Shown here piece by piece: positions 56,002-64,000 of a DNA stretch of 64,000 bases (the stretch's first letter is position 1; each line of letters begins with the position of its first letter). The translations under genes were made by a program, and so were the position numbers. The DNA comes from Elusimicrobiota bacterium (lineage in GTDB: Bacteria > Elusimicrobiota > Elusimicrobia > UBA1565 > UBA9628). The DNA lies in the NCBI GenBank assembly GCA_026388095.1, contig JAPLKL010000063.1:1-64000 (forward strand), given 5' to 3'. Below the pieces are notes generated by a model, which worked only from the letters and a program-made list of their open reading frames with translations, made no database searches and had not been told where the DNA came from.

Positions 56002-56550
56002 GTGGAGATACAACTGACGGCGAAGCAACTCAAGATCACCGACGCCATCCGCGGCTATGTGAACGAAAGGATGGAGCGCGCCCAGAAATACTTCGAGCAT
56101 ATCGTCTGGAGCCAGGTCTTCATCTTCATCGAGAAACGGGCGCACAAGTGCGAAGTGCTCATCCACGCGCCGGGCCAGACCTTCCGGGCGCTGGCCGAGG
56201 CGAGCGACCTCTACTCCGCCGTGGACCTGGCCTCCGCCAAGATGGACGCCCAGCTCAAGAAGTTCAAGGAGAAGACGCGGACCCGCTTCAAGACGCGCGC
56301 CGGCAAGGGCTCGGTGCGCGCGGTGCGCGGGGAGCCCATCTTCGACCCGCCGCCGGCGCCCGTCCAGTTCTCGGTCGTCCGGCAGGCCATGGCGCCCATG
56401 TCCGCCGGCGAGGCGGTCCGGGAGATGGAGCGCCTGGGCCACTCCTTCCGCCTGTTCCAGGACCGGGACTCCAAGCAGATCCGGCTGGTCTTCCGCCGCG
56501 ACGACGAGTCCTACGCCGTCGTGCAGCCGGTGAAGAAGTCCGAGCGCTAG
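56002..56550 (+). CDS. hpf: Long-form ribosome hibernation promoting factor (HPF/RaiA)
   Basis: A 182-residue ribosome-binding stress protein. The N-terminal S30AE/RaiA domain (about 1-100) begins EIQLTAKQLKITDAIRGYV with AQKYFEHIVWSQVF. The C-terminal dimerisation domain (about 125-180) has MSAGEAVREMERLGHSFRLFQD and ends VVQPVKKSER, so it is the long type that pairs 70S ribosomes into 100S. Start GTG 56002 is fixed by AAGGAG five bases upstream; an ATG-less extension further 5' is not needed. It opens the hprK-rapZ-PTS operon. Confidence 0.92.
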   Translation: MEIQLTAKQLKITDAIRGYVNERMERAQKYFEHIVWSQVFIFIEKRAHKCEVLIHAPGQTFRALAEASDLYSAVDLASAKMDAQLKKFKEKTRTRFKTRAGKGSVRAVRGEPIFDPPPAPVQFSVVRQAMAPMSAGEAVREMERLGHSFRLFQDRDSKQIRLVFRRDDESYAVVQPVKKSER

Positions 56551-56555
56551 ACCGC

Positions 56556-57509
56556 ATGGCGCGACGCCCGGGAGCCGTGGATTTCACCGTCAGCGACCTG
56601 CTGCGGGAGCAGAGGGACAACCTCAAGCTGGAGCTCATCGCGGGGGAGAAATCGCTGGGCCGGGGAATCAGGGTCATGGACCTCAACCGTCCGGGCCTGG
56701 CCCTCAGCGGCTTCTTGGAGCACTTCCGGCCGGAGCGCATCCAGATCATCGGCTTCGGGGAGCAGGCCTACTGCCTGAAGGCGCCGCGGGCGCGCTTGAC
56801 CGCCGCGCTGGCGGCCATGTGCCGGCCGCGGGAGCTGCCCTGCCTGATCCTGACCCACAACCTCAAGACCCCGGGGGTCCTGGTGTCCGTCTGCCGCCAG
56901 AACGGGGTGCCGCTTCTGCGCTCGAGCCTGGACACCGCCACCTTGGTCGCCGAGCTGGGCGACGTCCTGGAGGAGAAGCTCGCGCCCAAGACCACGGTGC
57001 ACGGGGTGCTGGTGGACATCTACGGCCTGGGCGTGCTCATCCAGGGCGAACCGGGCATCGGCAAATCCGAGTGCGCCCTGGAACTGCTCAAGCGCGGGCA
57101 CATCCTGGTCGCCGACGACGCCGTGGAGATCCGGCACCACCGCGGCGGGGTCCTGCGCGGCTCCTGCCCGGAGCCGCTCAAGCACTACCTGGAGGTGCGC
57201 GGCCTGGGGATCATCGACGTCAAGCTCCTCTTCGGCATCGGCGCCATCCTGGACCACACGCGCATCGAGCTCTCCATCCACCTGTCGGCCTGGAGCGCGC
57301 AGACCACCTACGACCGCACCGGGCTGGACAACAAGAAGACCAACATCCTGGACGTGGATATCCCGCAGATCCGCATCCCGGTCAGCCCGGGCCGCAACCT
57401 GGCGGTCATCATCGAGGTGGCGGCCCTGAACCAGCGCCTGCGCAACCAGGGATATTTCGCGGCCGAGACCTTCAACCAGAGGCTCATCGAGAGGATGCGC
57501 GCGCAATGA
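56556..57509 (+). CDS. hprK: HPr kinase/phosphorylase
   Basis: A 317-residue bifunctional enzyme that phosphorylates and dephosphorylates Ser46 of HPr. The N-terminal domain spans about 1-135. His150 precedes the P-loop GEPGIGKS (164-171), and the family signature LEVRGLGIIDVK (212-223) is intact. Start ATG 56556 lies five bases after the hpf stop. The partner HPr at 60685 keeps both His15 and Ser46. It overlaps rapZ by ATGA. Confidence 0.95.
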   Translation: MARRPGAVDFTVSDLLREQRDNLKLELIAGEKSLGRGIRVMDLNRPGLALSGFLEHFRPERIQIIGFGEQAYCLKAPRARLTAALAAMCRPRELPCLILTHNLKTPGVLVSVCRQNGVPLLRSSLDTATLVAELGDVLEEKLAPKTTVHGVLVDIYGLGVLIQGEPGIGKSECALELLKRGHILVADDAVEIRHHRGGVLRGSCPEPLKHYLEVRGLGIIDVKLLFGIGAILDHTRIELSIHLSAWSAQTTYDRTGLDNKKTNILDVDIPQIRIPVSPGRNLAVIIEVAALNQRLRNQGYFAAETFNQRLIERMRAQ

Positions 57510-58372
57510 GGAAGGCGGCCGCGGCGGCCCGAAAGGTCTACATCATCACCGGCATCTCCGGGGCCGGCAAGAGCCAGGCCCTGAAGTGCTTCGAGGACTT
57601 CGGCTTCTCCTGCATCGACAATCTGCCCATCGCCTTGCTGGACCATTTCGCGGACCTGCTGGCGCGCTCCGAGCACCTCAAGCGCGTGGCCCTGGGCATG
57701 GACATCCGCGAGGGGCGCTTCCTCGCGGGGCTGCCCGCCATCCTGGAGCGCCTCAAGAGCCGCGGCGTGGACCACCGCACCATCTTCCTGGACGCCTCGG
57801 ACCCGGTCGTCATCCAGCGCTTCTCGGAGACCCGGCACCGCCACCCCCTGGGAAAGCGGGTGGACCAGGCGGTCCGCGAGGAGCGGCGGCGCCTGCTGCC
57901 CATAAAGGAGATCGCCGACCAGGTCATCGACACCAGCGCCATGACCTTGGGCGAGCTCAAGGAGCGGCTCTCCGAGACTTTGGAGCTCACCCGCGCCCGG
58001 GAGATGGCCCTGAACATCGTCTCCTTCGGCTACAAGTTCGGCCTGCCCATGGACGCGGACATCGTGCTGGACATGCGCTTCTTGCCCAACCCGCATTACG
58101 TGGCCGGGCTGCGGCGGCTGACCGGGCTGGACCCGCGCGTGCAGCGCTACATCCTGGCCCAGCCCATCGCGCGCAAGTTCCTCGAGGAGCTGGTCCCCAT
58201 GCTCAGCGGCCTGCTGCCCCACTACGTCCGGGAGGGCAAGTCCTACCTGACCATCGCGGTGGGCTGCACGGGGGGGCATCACCGCAGCGTCTTCGTGACG
58301 CGCTACCTGGCGCAGAAACTGCGCTCCTCCGGCCACTCCATCCAGGAATTCCATCGCGACATCAGCCATTGA
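57506..58372 (+). CDS. rapZ: RapZ/YvcJ-type nucleotide-binding RNase adaptor
   Basis: A 288-residue P-loop protein. Walker A is GISGAGKS (16-23), followed by the family motif CIDNLP (36-41). The C-terminal domain ends with AVGCTGGHHRSVFVTRYLA, the conserved RapZ phosphosugar/RNA region. In E. coli RapZ guides RNase E to the GlmZ/GlmY sRNAs; outside enterics its role is less clear, but linkage to hprK and PTS genes is widespread. Confidence 0.94.
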   Translation: MRKAAAAARKVYIITGISGAGKSQALKCFEDFGFSCIDNLPIALLDHFADLLARSEHLKRVALGMDIREGRFLAGLPAILERLKSRGVDHRTIFLDASDPVVIQRFSETRHRHPLGKRVDQAVREERRRLLPIKEIADQVIDTSAMTLGELKERLSETLELTRAREMALNIVSFGYKFGLPMDADIVLDMRFLPNPHYVAGLRRLTGLDPRVQRYILAQPIARKFLEELVPMLSGLLPHYVREGKSYLTIAVGCTGGHHRSVFVTRYLAQKLRSSGHSIQEFHRDISH

Positions 58373-58385
58373 GGGCACCCAGACA

Positions 58386-58799
58386 GTGATCAACTTCCTC
58401 ATCGTCACCCACGGCGAGTTCGGGGCCTACCTGGCCGAGGCCGCCGAGTCCATCGTGGGGCGCCAGGAGGAGGGGGTGAAGGTCCTCTCCATCTCCCCGC
58501 GGGTCTCGGTGGCAGAGCTGCGCGAGCGCATCCGCCGCGCCGTCGCGGAGCTCGGCGGCGCCGACGGCCTCATCCTGTTCACGGACATGCCCGGGGGCAC
58601 CCCCAGCAACCTGGCCTTCCCCCTGGTGCGCAGCCTCCCGGGCGTGGAGATGGTCACCGGGGTCAACCTCTACATGCTGGTCTCGGCCTTCAGCCACCGG
58701 GCGGACACCGCCCTGCCGGCCCTGGTGGAGAAGGTCCTGTCCGACGGGCAGAAATCGGTCTGCGACGTGCGCCGGCGCTTCCTGGCGCGGGCGGGCTGA
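58386..58799 (+). CDS. PTS mannose-family enzyme IIA
   Basis: A 137-residue EIIA-Man domain that takes phosphate from HPr on His9 (NFLIVTHGEFG) and gives it to EIIB. LFTDMPGGTPSNLAF, the conserved loop near the active site, follows. Start is GTG 58386, with a GAGGG-like sequence about ten bases upstream. It opens the IIA-IIB-IIC-IID set. Confidence 0.92.
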   Translation: MINFLIVTHGEFGAYLAEAAESIVGRQEEGVKVLSISPRVSVAELRERIRRAVAELGGADGLILFTDMPGGTPSNLAFPLVRSLPGVEMVTGVNLYMLVSAFSHRADTALPALVEKVLSDGQKSVCDVRRRFLARAG

Positions 58800-58803
58800 C
58801 GCC

Positions 58804-59286
58804 ATGGACATCGCGCTGCTGCGGATCGACGACCGGCTCGTCCACGGGCAGGTGGTCATCGGCTGGATCCCGCACCTCAAGGCGCAGGCCGTGGTGGTGG
58901 CCTGCGACGCGGCCGCCGCCGACGAGACCCAGACCATGCTCATGGAGATGGCCATGCCCGAAGGCGTCGCGCTGCTGGTCCTGCCCGTGGAGCGGGCCGC
59001 CCAACGGCTGCTCGACGCCGCCGACCCGCGCCGCGCCTTGGCCCTGGTGCCCGGGCCCCGCGAGGCCCTGCGCCTGCTGGAGCTGGGCGTGGCCTGCGCC
59101 GCGGTCAACGTGGGCGGGCTGCACTACACCGCGGGACGGGTGCAGCTGGGCAAGGCGATCTTCCTGGGAGACGAGGACCGCGCGGCCCTGGGCGCCATCT
59201 CGGGGCGCGGCGTGGCGCTGGAGGGGCGGGCCCTGCCCGGGGACCCGGCCCTGGACATCGCGGCGCTGCTGGGGGGGCGCGCATGA
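58804..59286 (+). CDS. PTS mannose/fructose/sorbose-family enzyme IIB
   Basis: A 160-residue EIIB with the phosphorylation site His14 in RIDDRLVHGQVVIGW and the tail pattern VNVGGLHYTAGRVQLGKAIFL. It receives phosphate from EIIA and phosphorylates the incoming sugar. Family length and motifs are normal. Overlaps EIIC by ATGA. Confidence 0.92.
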   Translation: MDIALLRIDDRLVHGQVVIGWIPHLKAQAVVVACDAAAADETQTMLMEMAMPEGVALLVLPVERAAQRLLDAADPRRALALVPGPREALRLLELGVACAAVNVGGLHYTAGRVQLGKAIFLGDEDRAALGAISGRGVALEGRALPGDPALDIAALLGGRA

Positions 59287-59909
59287 GCCCCTGGGCTGGG
59301 TGGCTGGCGCCCGTGGGCGGCGCGGCCCTCGTCGCTTTGGTGGAGCTCGACGTGGTCCAGGTCGGCCAGTTCATGCTCTCCCGCCCGCTGGTGCTCGGGC
59401 CCCTGCTGGGGCTGCTGCTGGGGGCGCCGCAGGCCGGCCTGGCCCTGGGCCTGTGCTGCGAGCTGCTGAGCCTCGACGACGTGCCCGTGGGCGACCGCCT
59501 GCCGCTGAGCGCCTCGGTGGCCGCGGCCGCCGCCGTGCTCATGGCCTGCGGCCCGCGCCCCCTGCCGGCCGCCGCGGCGTTGCCCGCGGGCCTGGCCGCG
59601 GGCTGGGCGCACCAGAAGATCGAGACGGGCCTGCGCTACCGCCGCGGGGCCCTCTGCGGGGCCGCGGAGAGGCTCCTGCGGGACGGCGGAACGCCGCCCT
59701 GGGGCGGCATGCTGGGGCGGGCCCTGGCCGAGCAGGCGGCCGCCACCTTCGCGGTCCTGCTCGTCTGCGTCTGCGTGGCCGGCCCGTCCCTGGGCGCCCT
59801 CTGGTTCCGCGCCCCGCGCGTCCTGCTCGCCGGCCTGGAGTCGGGCTGGAGGCTGGCCCCCTGGCTCGGCCTGGGCGTGGCGCTGTACGCCCTTAGGTTG
59901 AGAGCATGA
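59283..59909 (+). CDS. PTS mannose-family enzyme IIC (short)
   Basis: A 208-residue hydrophobic protein with about six membrane segments, in the place and with the N-terminal pattern of EIIC-Man ([33 protein letters not shown], then GLCCELLSLDDVPVGDRLP). EIIC-Man is usually about 250-270 residues, so this form is short and rich in Ala/Gly/Leu. Transport competence is uncertain. Overlaps EIID by ATGA. Confidence 0.8.
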   Translation: MSPWAGWLAPVGGAALVALVELDVVQVGQFMLSRPLVLGPLLGLLLGAPQAGLALGLCCELLSLDDVPVGDRLPLSASVAAAAAVLMACGPRPLPAAAALPAGLAAGWAHQKIETGLRYRRGALCGAAERLLRDGGTPPWGGMLGRALAEQAAATFAVLLVCVCVAGPSLGALWFRAPRVLLAGLESGWRLAPWLGLGVALYALRLRA

Positions 59910-60685
59910 CCGGGATGAGCGCCGGCATGCAGGGCCGCCTGTTCGGACGCAGCCTGCTGATCCAGTGGGGCTGGAACTTCGAGCGCATGCAGAGCCTGGG
60001 CCTGGCCTTCTGCCTGGAGCCCTGGCTGGCGCGCTGCTGGGCCGGACAGGACGCGGCGGCCCGCGCGGCGCGCCTGCGGCACCACGAGTTCTTCAACACC
60101 CAGCCCTACATGGCCTCCTTGGTCGTGGGCATGGTCTGCGCCCTGGAGGAGGAAGCGGCCGCGGCGCCGGCCGGGGAGCGCCGCGATCTGCTGGTCCAGC
60201 GGCTGAAGACCCTGAAGACGGCGGCGGCCTCGGCCTTGGCCGGGGTGGGCGACGCCCTGTTCTGGGGGGCCCTGCGGCCGCTCTGCGCGGGCCTGGCCGC
60301 GGCGGTGGCGCTGGCGCTTTGGGACCGGCCCCCGTGGGCGGCCGCGTGGGCGGTGGTGGCCTACCTGCTCGTGCACAACGCTTTGGCCCTGACCATGCGC
60401 TGGGGCCTGCTGCGGCTCGGCTACGATTGGCGCGACCAGATCGCGGCGCGCCTGAAGGGCTGGCCCGTGCAGCGGGTGATCCGGATCCTGCGCGCGGCGG
60501 GCTTGGTCCTGGTCCTGGCCGCGGCGGCCCTGCTGCTGCGTGCCGCGCCGCCGCCGCAGCGGCTGGTGGGCGCCTGCGCGCTGGCGGCGGCCCTGCTGCT
60601 GCGCGCGGCCCGGGTCTCGCCTTACCGCCTCTACGCGGCGGCGGTCCTGGCCGGGGGCGCCGCATCCTGGGCGGGGTGGCTGTGA
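59906..60685 (+). CDS. PTS mannose-family enzyme IID
   Basis: A 259-residue EIID-Man: RSLLIQWGWNFERMQSLGLAFCLEPWL at the N-terminus, HHEFFNTQPYMASLVVGMVCALEEE and GVGDALFWGALRPL are family hallmarks. C-terminal membrane segments follow. With EIIC it forms the membrane part of a mannose-type permease. The stop TGA shares bases with the ptsH start (TGATG). Confidence 0.88.
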   Translation: MTGMSAGMQGRLFGRSLLIQWGWNFERMQSLGLAFCLEPWLARCWAGQDAAARAARLRHHEFFNTQPYMASLVVGMVCALEEEAAAAPAGERRDLLVQRLKTLKTAAASALAGVGDALFWGALRPLCAGLAAAVALALWDRPPWAAAWAVVAYLLVHNALALTMRWGLLRLGYDWRDQIAARLKGWPVQRVIRILRAAGLVLVLAAAALLLRAAPPPQRLVGACALAAALLLRAARVSPYRLYAAAVLAGGAASWAGWL

Positions 60686-61011
60686 TGGTCAAGAAGACCC
60701 TGACCGTGACGCCGAAGCTGGGGCTGCACGCGCGGCCGGCCGGCAAGATCGTGACCACGGCGTCGAAGTTCAAGAGCGAGATCATGGTCTGCAAGGACGG
60801 GACCGAGGTGAACGGCAAGAGCGTCATGCAGATGCTGCTGCTGGGGGCGGAGTGCGGCTCCCAGATCACCCTGCGCATCACCGGCCCGGACGAGAAGGAG
60901 GCCCTGGAGAGCATCGAGATGCTCTTCGCGGCGTATCGGGAGATCGAGGACGAACAGGCGGCCGAGAAAGTCTTCGAGGAGCGCATGCGCAGGAAGGCGG
61001 GCGGGCGATGA
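60685..61011 (+). CDS. ptsH: Phosphocarrier protein HPr with C-terminal extension
   Basis: A 108-residue HPr. His15 (GLHARPAG) is phosphorylated by enzyme I, and Ser46 (VNGKSVMQML) is the HprK target; both keep their canonical numbers. About 20 extra charged residues (EDEQAAEKVFEERMRRKAGGR) follow the usual end at about 88. It overlaps ptsI by ATGA. The pair of His and Ser sites with HprK in the same operon indicates Ser-phosphorylation control of PTS flux. Confidence 0.94.
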   Translation: MVKKTLTVTPKLGLHARPAGKIVTTASKFKSEIMVCKDGTEVNGKSVMQMLLLGAECGSQITLRITGPDEKEALESIEMLFAAYREIEDEQAAEKVFEERMRRKAGGR

Positions 61012-62732
61012 TCATCATCAAGGGCATCGGAGCCAGCCCGGGCATCGCCATCGGCAAGGCCTACATCCTCGAAGACGAGGAGATCGTGGTCACGCGCACG
61101 GAGATCTCCCGCGACCGCCTGCGCTCGGAGGTGGCGCGCTTCAAGGCGGCCCAGAAGGCCACGCACCGGGACCTCGACGCGGCCGAGGCCAAGGTGCTCA
61201 AGCTCCTGGGCAAGAACCACGCCCGGCTCATCGACGCCCACCGCCTCATCCTGCGCGACACCCTGATCACCCACGACGTGCCCAAGCGCATCCTGGGCGA
61301 AGGCGTCAACGCGGAGTTCGCCCTCTCCGAGGCCTTGGAGGCCGTCAACCAGCAGTTCGAGAAGCTCGAGGACGAGTTCTTCCGGGAGCGGCGCCACGAC
61401 CTCTTCGACGTGGGCAAGCGCCTGCTGGCGCATCTCATGAAGCGCGTCCGCCGCAGCCTGGGAGACATCGACCACCCGTGCGTCCTGATCGCGCGCAACC
61501 TGCTGCCCTCCGACACCATCAACCTCAAGGAGAGCCGCATCCTGGGCTTCGCCACGGACCTGGGCGGCAAGACCAGCCACACCGCCATCCTGGCCCAGAG
61601 CCTGGAGATCCCGGCGGTGGTGGGGCTCTCGGACGTGAGCCGCCGGATCAAGGCCGGCGACACGGTGATCCTCGACGGCGAGCAGGGGCTGGTGATCATC
61701 AGCCCCACCCCCGAGGCCGTGGCCAAGTACGAGAAGGCCAAGACGGCGGAGCACGAAGCGGAGCGGGCGCTGGAGGCCCTCAAGGGCCTGCCCGCGGTCA
61801 CTTTGGACGACAAGCGCTTCCGGCTCGAGATCAACCTGGACAACCCGGAGGAGATGAAGAGCGTCCTGGCCCTGCAGGCCGACGGCATCGGCCTGTTCCG
61901 CACCGAGTACCTCTTCATGAACCGGCCCGCCGCGCCGCCGGAGGATGAGCAGGCCAAGGCCTACGCCGCGGTGGCCAAGGCCATGGCCCCGCATCCCGTG
62001 GTCATCCGCACCGCGGACATCGGCGGCGACCGCCTCACCCAGATGGGCCTCGAGGGGCCCCAGAACGAGACCAACCCGTTCATGGGGCTGCGCGGGGTGC
62101 GCCTGTTCCTGCGCCATCTCGACCTCTTCAAGACCCAGCTGCGCGCCATCCTGCGGGCCACGGCCAAGGGCAACGTCAAGATCCTGATCCCCATGGTCTC
62201 CGCGGTGTCCGAGGTCCAGGCCGTGCGCCGCCTGCTGGCGCAGGCGGTCGCGGAGCTCCAGGCCGAGGGGGTCGAGACGCCCAAGAGCGTGGAGCTGGGC
62301 ATCATGGTGGAGATCCCCGCCGCGGCCGTGCTCCTCGACGCCTTCCTGCCGCACTGCGACTTCGTCTCCGTGGGCACCAACGACCTCATCCAGTACACCC
62401 TGGCCGTGGACCGCGTCAACGAGCACGTGACCCATCTCTACGACCCGTTCCACCCCGCGGTCCTGCGCCTCATCCAGAACGTGGTGACCGTGGCGCACCG
62501 GGCCGGCAAATGGGTCAGCGTCTGCGGGGAGATGACCTCGGACCCGCACGCGGTGCCGCTCCTGGTGGGCATGGGCTGCGACTGCCTCTCGATCTCGCCG
62601 CGGATGTACCTGCGCGTCAAGGAGACCGTGCGCGGCCTGCGCGCCGCGGCCATGGCCAAGCTTGTGGCCAAGGCGGTGACCTGCTCGGATTCCGAGGAGA
62701 TCCGCCGCCTCATGCGCGAGCAAGGGCTCTGA
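61008..62732 (+). CDS. ptsI: PTS enzyme I (phosphoenolpyruvate-protein phosphotransferase)
   Basis: A 574-residue enzyme I that transfers phosphate from PEP to HPr. The N-terminal swivelling domain has His191 in GGKTSHTAILA. The PEP-binding barrel has GIGLFRTEYLFM and the active-site Cys506 in SVCGEM, with GTNDLIQYTLAVDR. No GAF domain, so it is the sugar-type PtsI rather than PtsP. Confidence 0.95.
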   Translation: MIIIKGIGASPGIAIGKAYILEDEEIVVTRTEISRDRLRSEVARFKAAQKATHRDLDAAEAKVLKLLGKNHARLIDAHRLILRDTLITHDVPKRILGEGVNAEFALSEALEAVNQQFEKLEDEFFRERRHDLFDVGKRLLAHLMKRVRRSLGDIDHPCVLIARNLLPSDTINLKESRILGFATDLGGKTSHTAILAQSLEIPAVVGLSDVSRRIKAGDTVILDGEQGLVIISPTPEAVAKYEKAKTAEHEAERALEALKGLPAVTLDDKRFRLEINLDNPEEMKSVLALQADGIGLFRTEYLFMNRPAAPPEDEQAKAYAAVAKAMAPHPVVIRTADIGGDRLTQMGLEGPQNETNPFMGLRGVRLFLRHLDLFKTQLRAILRATAKGNVKILIPMVSAVSEVQAVRRLLAQAVAELQAEGVETPKSVELGIMVEIPAAAVLLDAFLPHCDFVSVGTNDLIQYTLAVDRVNEHVTHLYDPFHPAVLRLIQNVVTVAHRAGKWVSVCGEMTSDPHAVPLLVGMGCDCLSISPRMYLRVKETVRGLRAAAMAKLVAKAVTCSDSEEIRRLMREQGL

Positions 62733-62737
62733 GACAG

Positions 62738-64000
<1,263 letters not shown>

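Noticed and set aside
60093-62723. 876-codon minus-strand open frame opposite EIID, ptsH and ptsI
   Set aside because: It spans three genes with intact active sites on the plus strand; composition is typical of antisense GC-rich frames.

Overview
The window is a high-GC, Gram-negative-type bacterial chromosome segment. It has heptose genes, an outer-membrane beta-barrel, a Wza/Wzc-type export system and the replication-initiation operon. The mix of a dnaA-dnaN-DUF721-gyrB-gyrA-serS operon with an hpf-hprK-rapZ-mannose-type PTS-ptsH-ptsI-lepA operon would fit Elusimicrobiota or a deltaproteobacterial-like lineage. That assignment is inference; no rRNA or phylogeny is available here.

Layout. 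0-1.5 kb: tail of an unknown gene, then heptose genes (gmhB and a GmhA-like isomerase) on the minus strand. 1.6-37.3 kb: a large surface-polysaccharide locus on the plus strand. It begins with a beta-barrel, a short Wza-like exporter and a Wzc-like tyrosine autokinase. A Wzy_C polymerase/ligase and an SGNH hydrolase follow. Then come dTDP-sugar tailoring genes (RmlC, C-methyltransferase, reductase, CmcI-like), three radical SAM enzymes, glycosyltransferases, an FkbM methyltransferase, a Wzx flippase, a second Wzy-like protein, a heptosyltransferase-family enzyme and an asparagine synthase. Most of these genes overlap by 4 bases (ATGA, GTGA or TTGA), so they look like one long translationally coupled operon. 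The priming phosphoglycosyltransferase (37.3-38.7 kb) is on the opposite strand, and a low-molecular-weight tyrosine phosphatase, the usual partner of a Wzc kinase, sits at 43.8 kb. DNA from about 10.8 to 25.1 kb is visibly poorer in GC than its surroundings, suggesting transfer.

The export genes wza and wzc are split by a 4-kb block of accessory DNA. It holds two paralogous AlbA_2/divergent-HATPase regulators, one of which has lost its AlbA_2 core by an in-frame deletion. It also holds an orphan winged-helix tail of a further copy and a duplicated hairpin element. A third, more distant relative at 39.2-40.9 kb is flanked by 71-bp direct repeats and the broken start of a wecB-like epimerase gene. 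The three loci share an upstream element. The tails of these proteins carry different in-frame tandem repeats. This family with its repeats is the most unusual part of the window.

41.6-45.2 kb: a TIM-barrel-like lipoprotein, a small membrane protein, a 690-bp gene-free element with 15-bp terminal inverted repeats between CTAG sites, the phosphatase and a FecR-domain protein. 45.3-55.7 kb (minus): the replication operon dnaA-dnaN-DUF721-gyrB-gyrA-unknown-serS-mazG, without recF. A good dnaA promoter and DnaA boxes lie just upstream, so oriC is probably close. 56.0-64.0 kb (plus): ribosome hibernation factor, HPr kinase, RapZ, complete mannose-family PTS IIA-IIB-IIC-IID, HPr with His15 and Ser46, enzyme I, and LepA running off the window. 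This is a phosphotransfer and regulatory operon.
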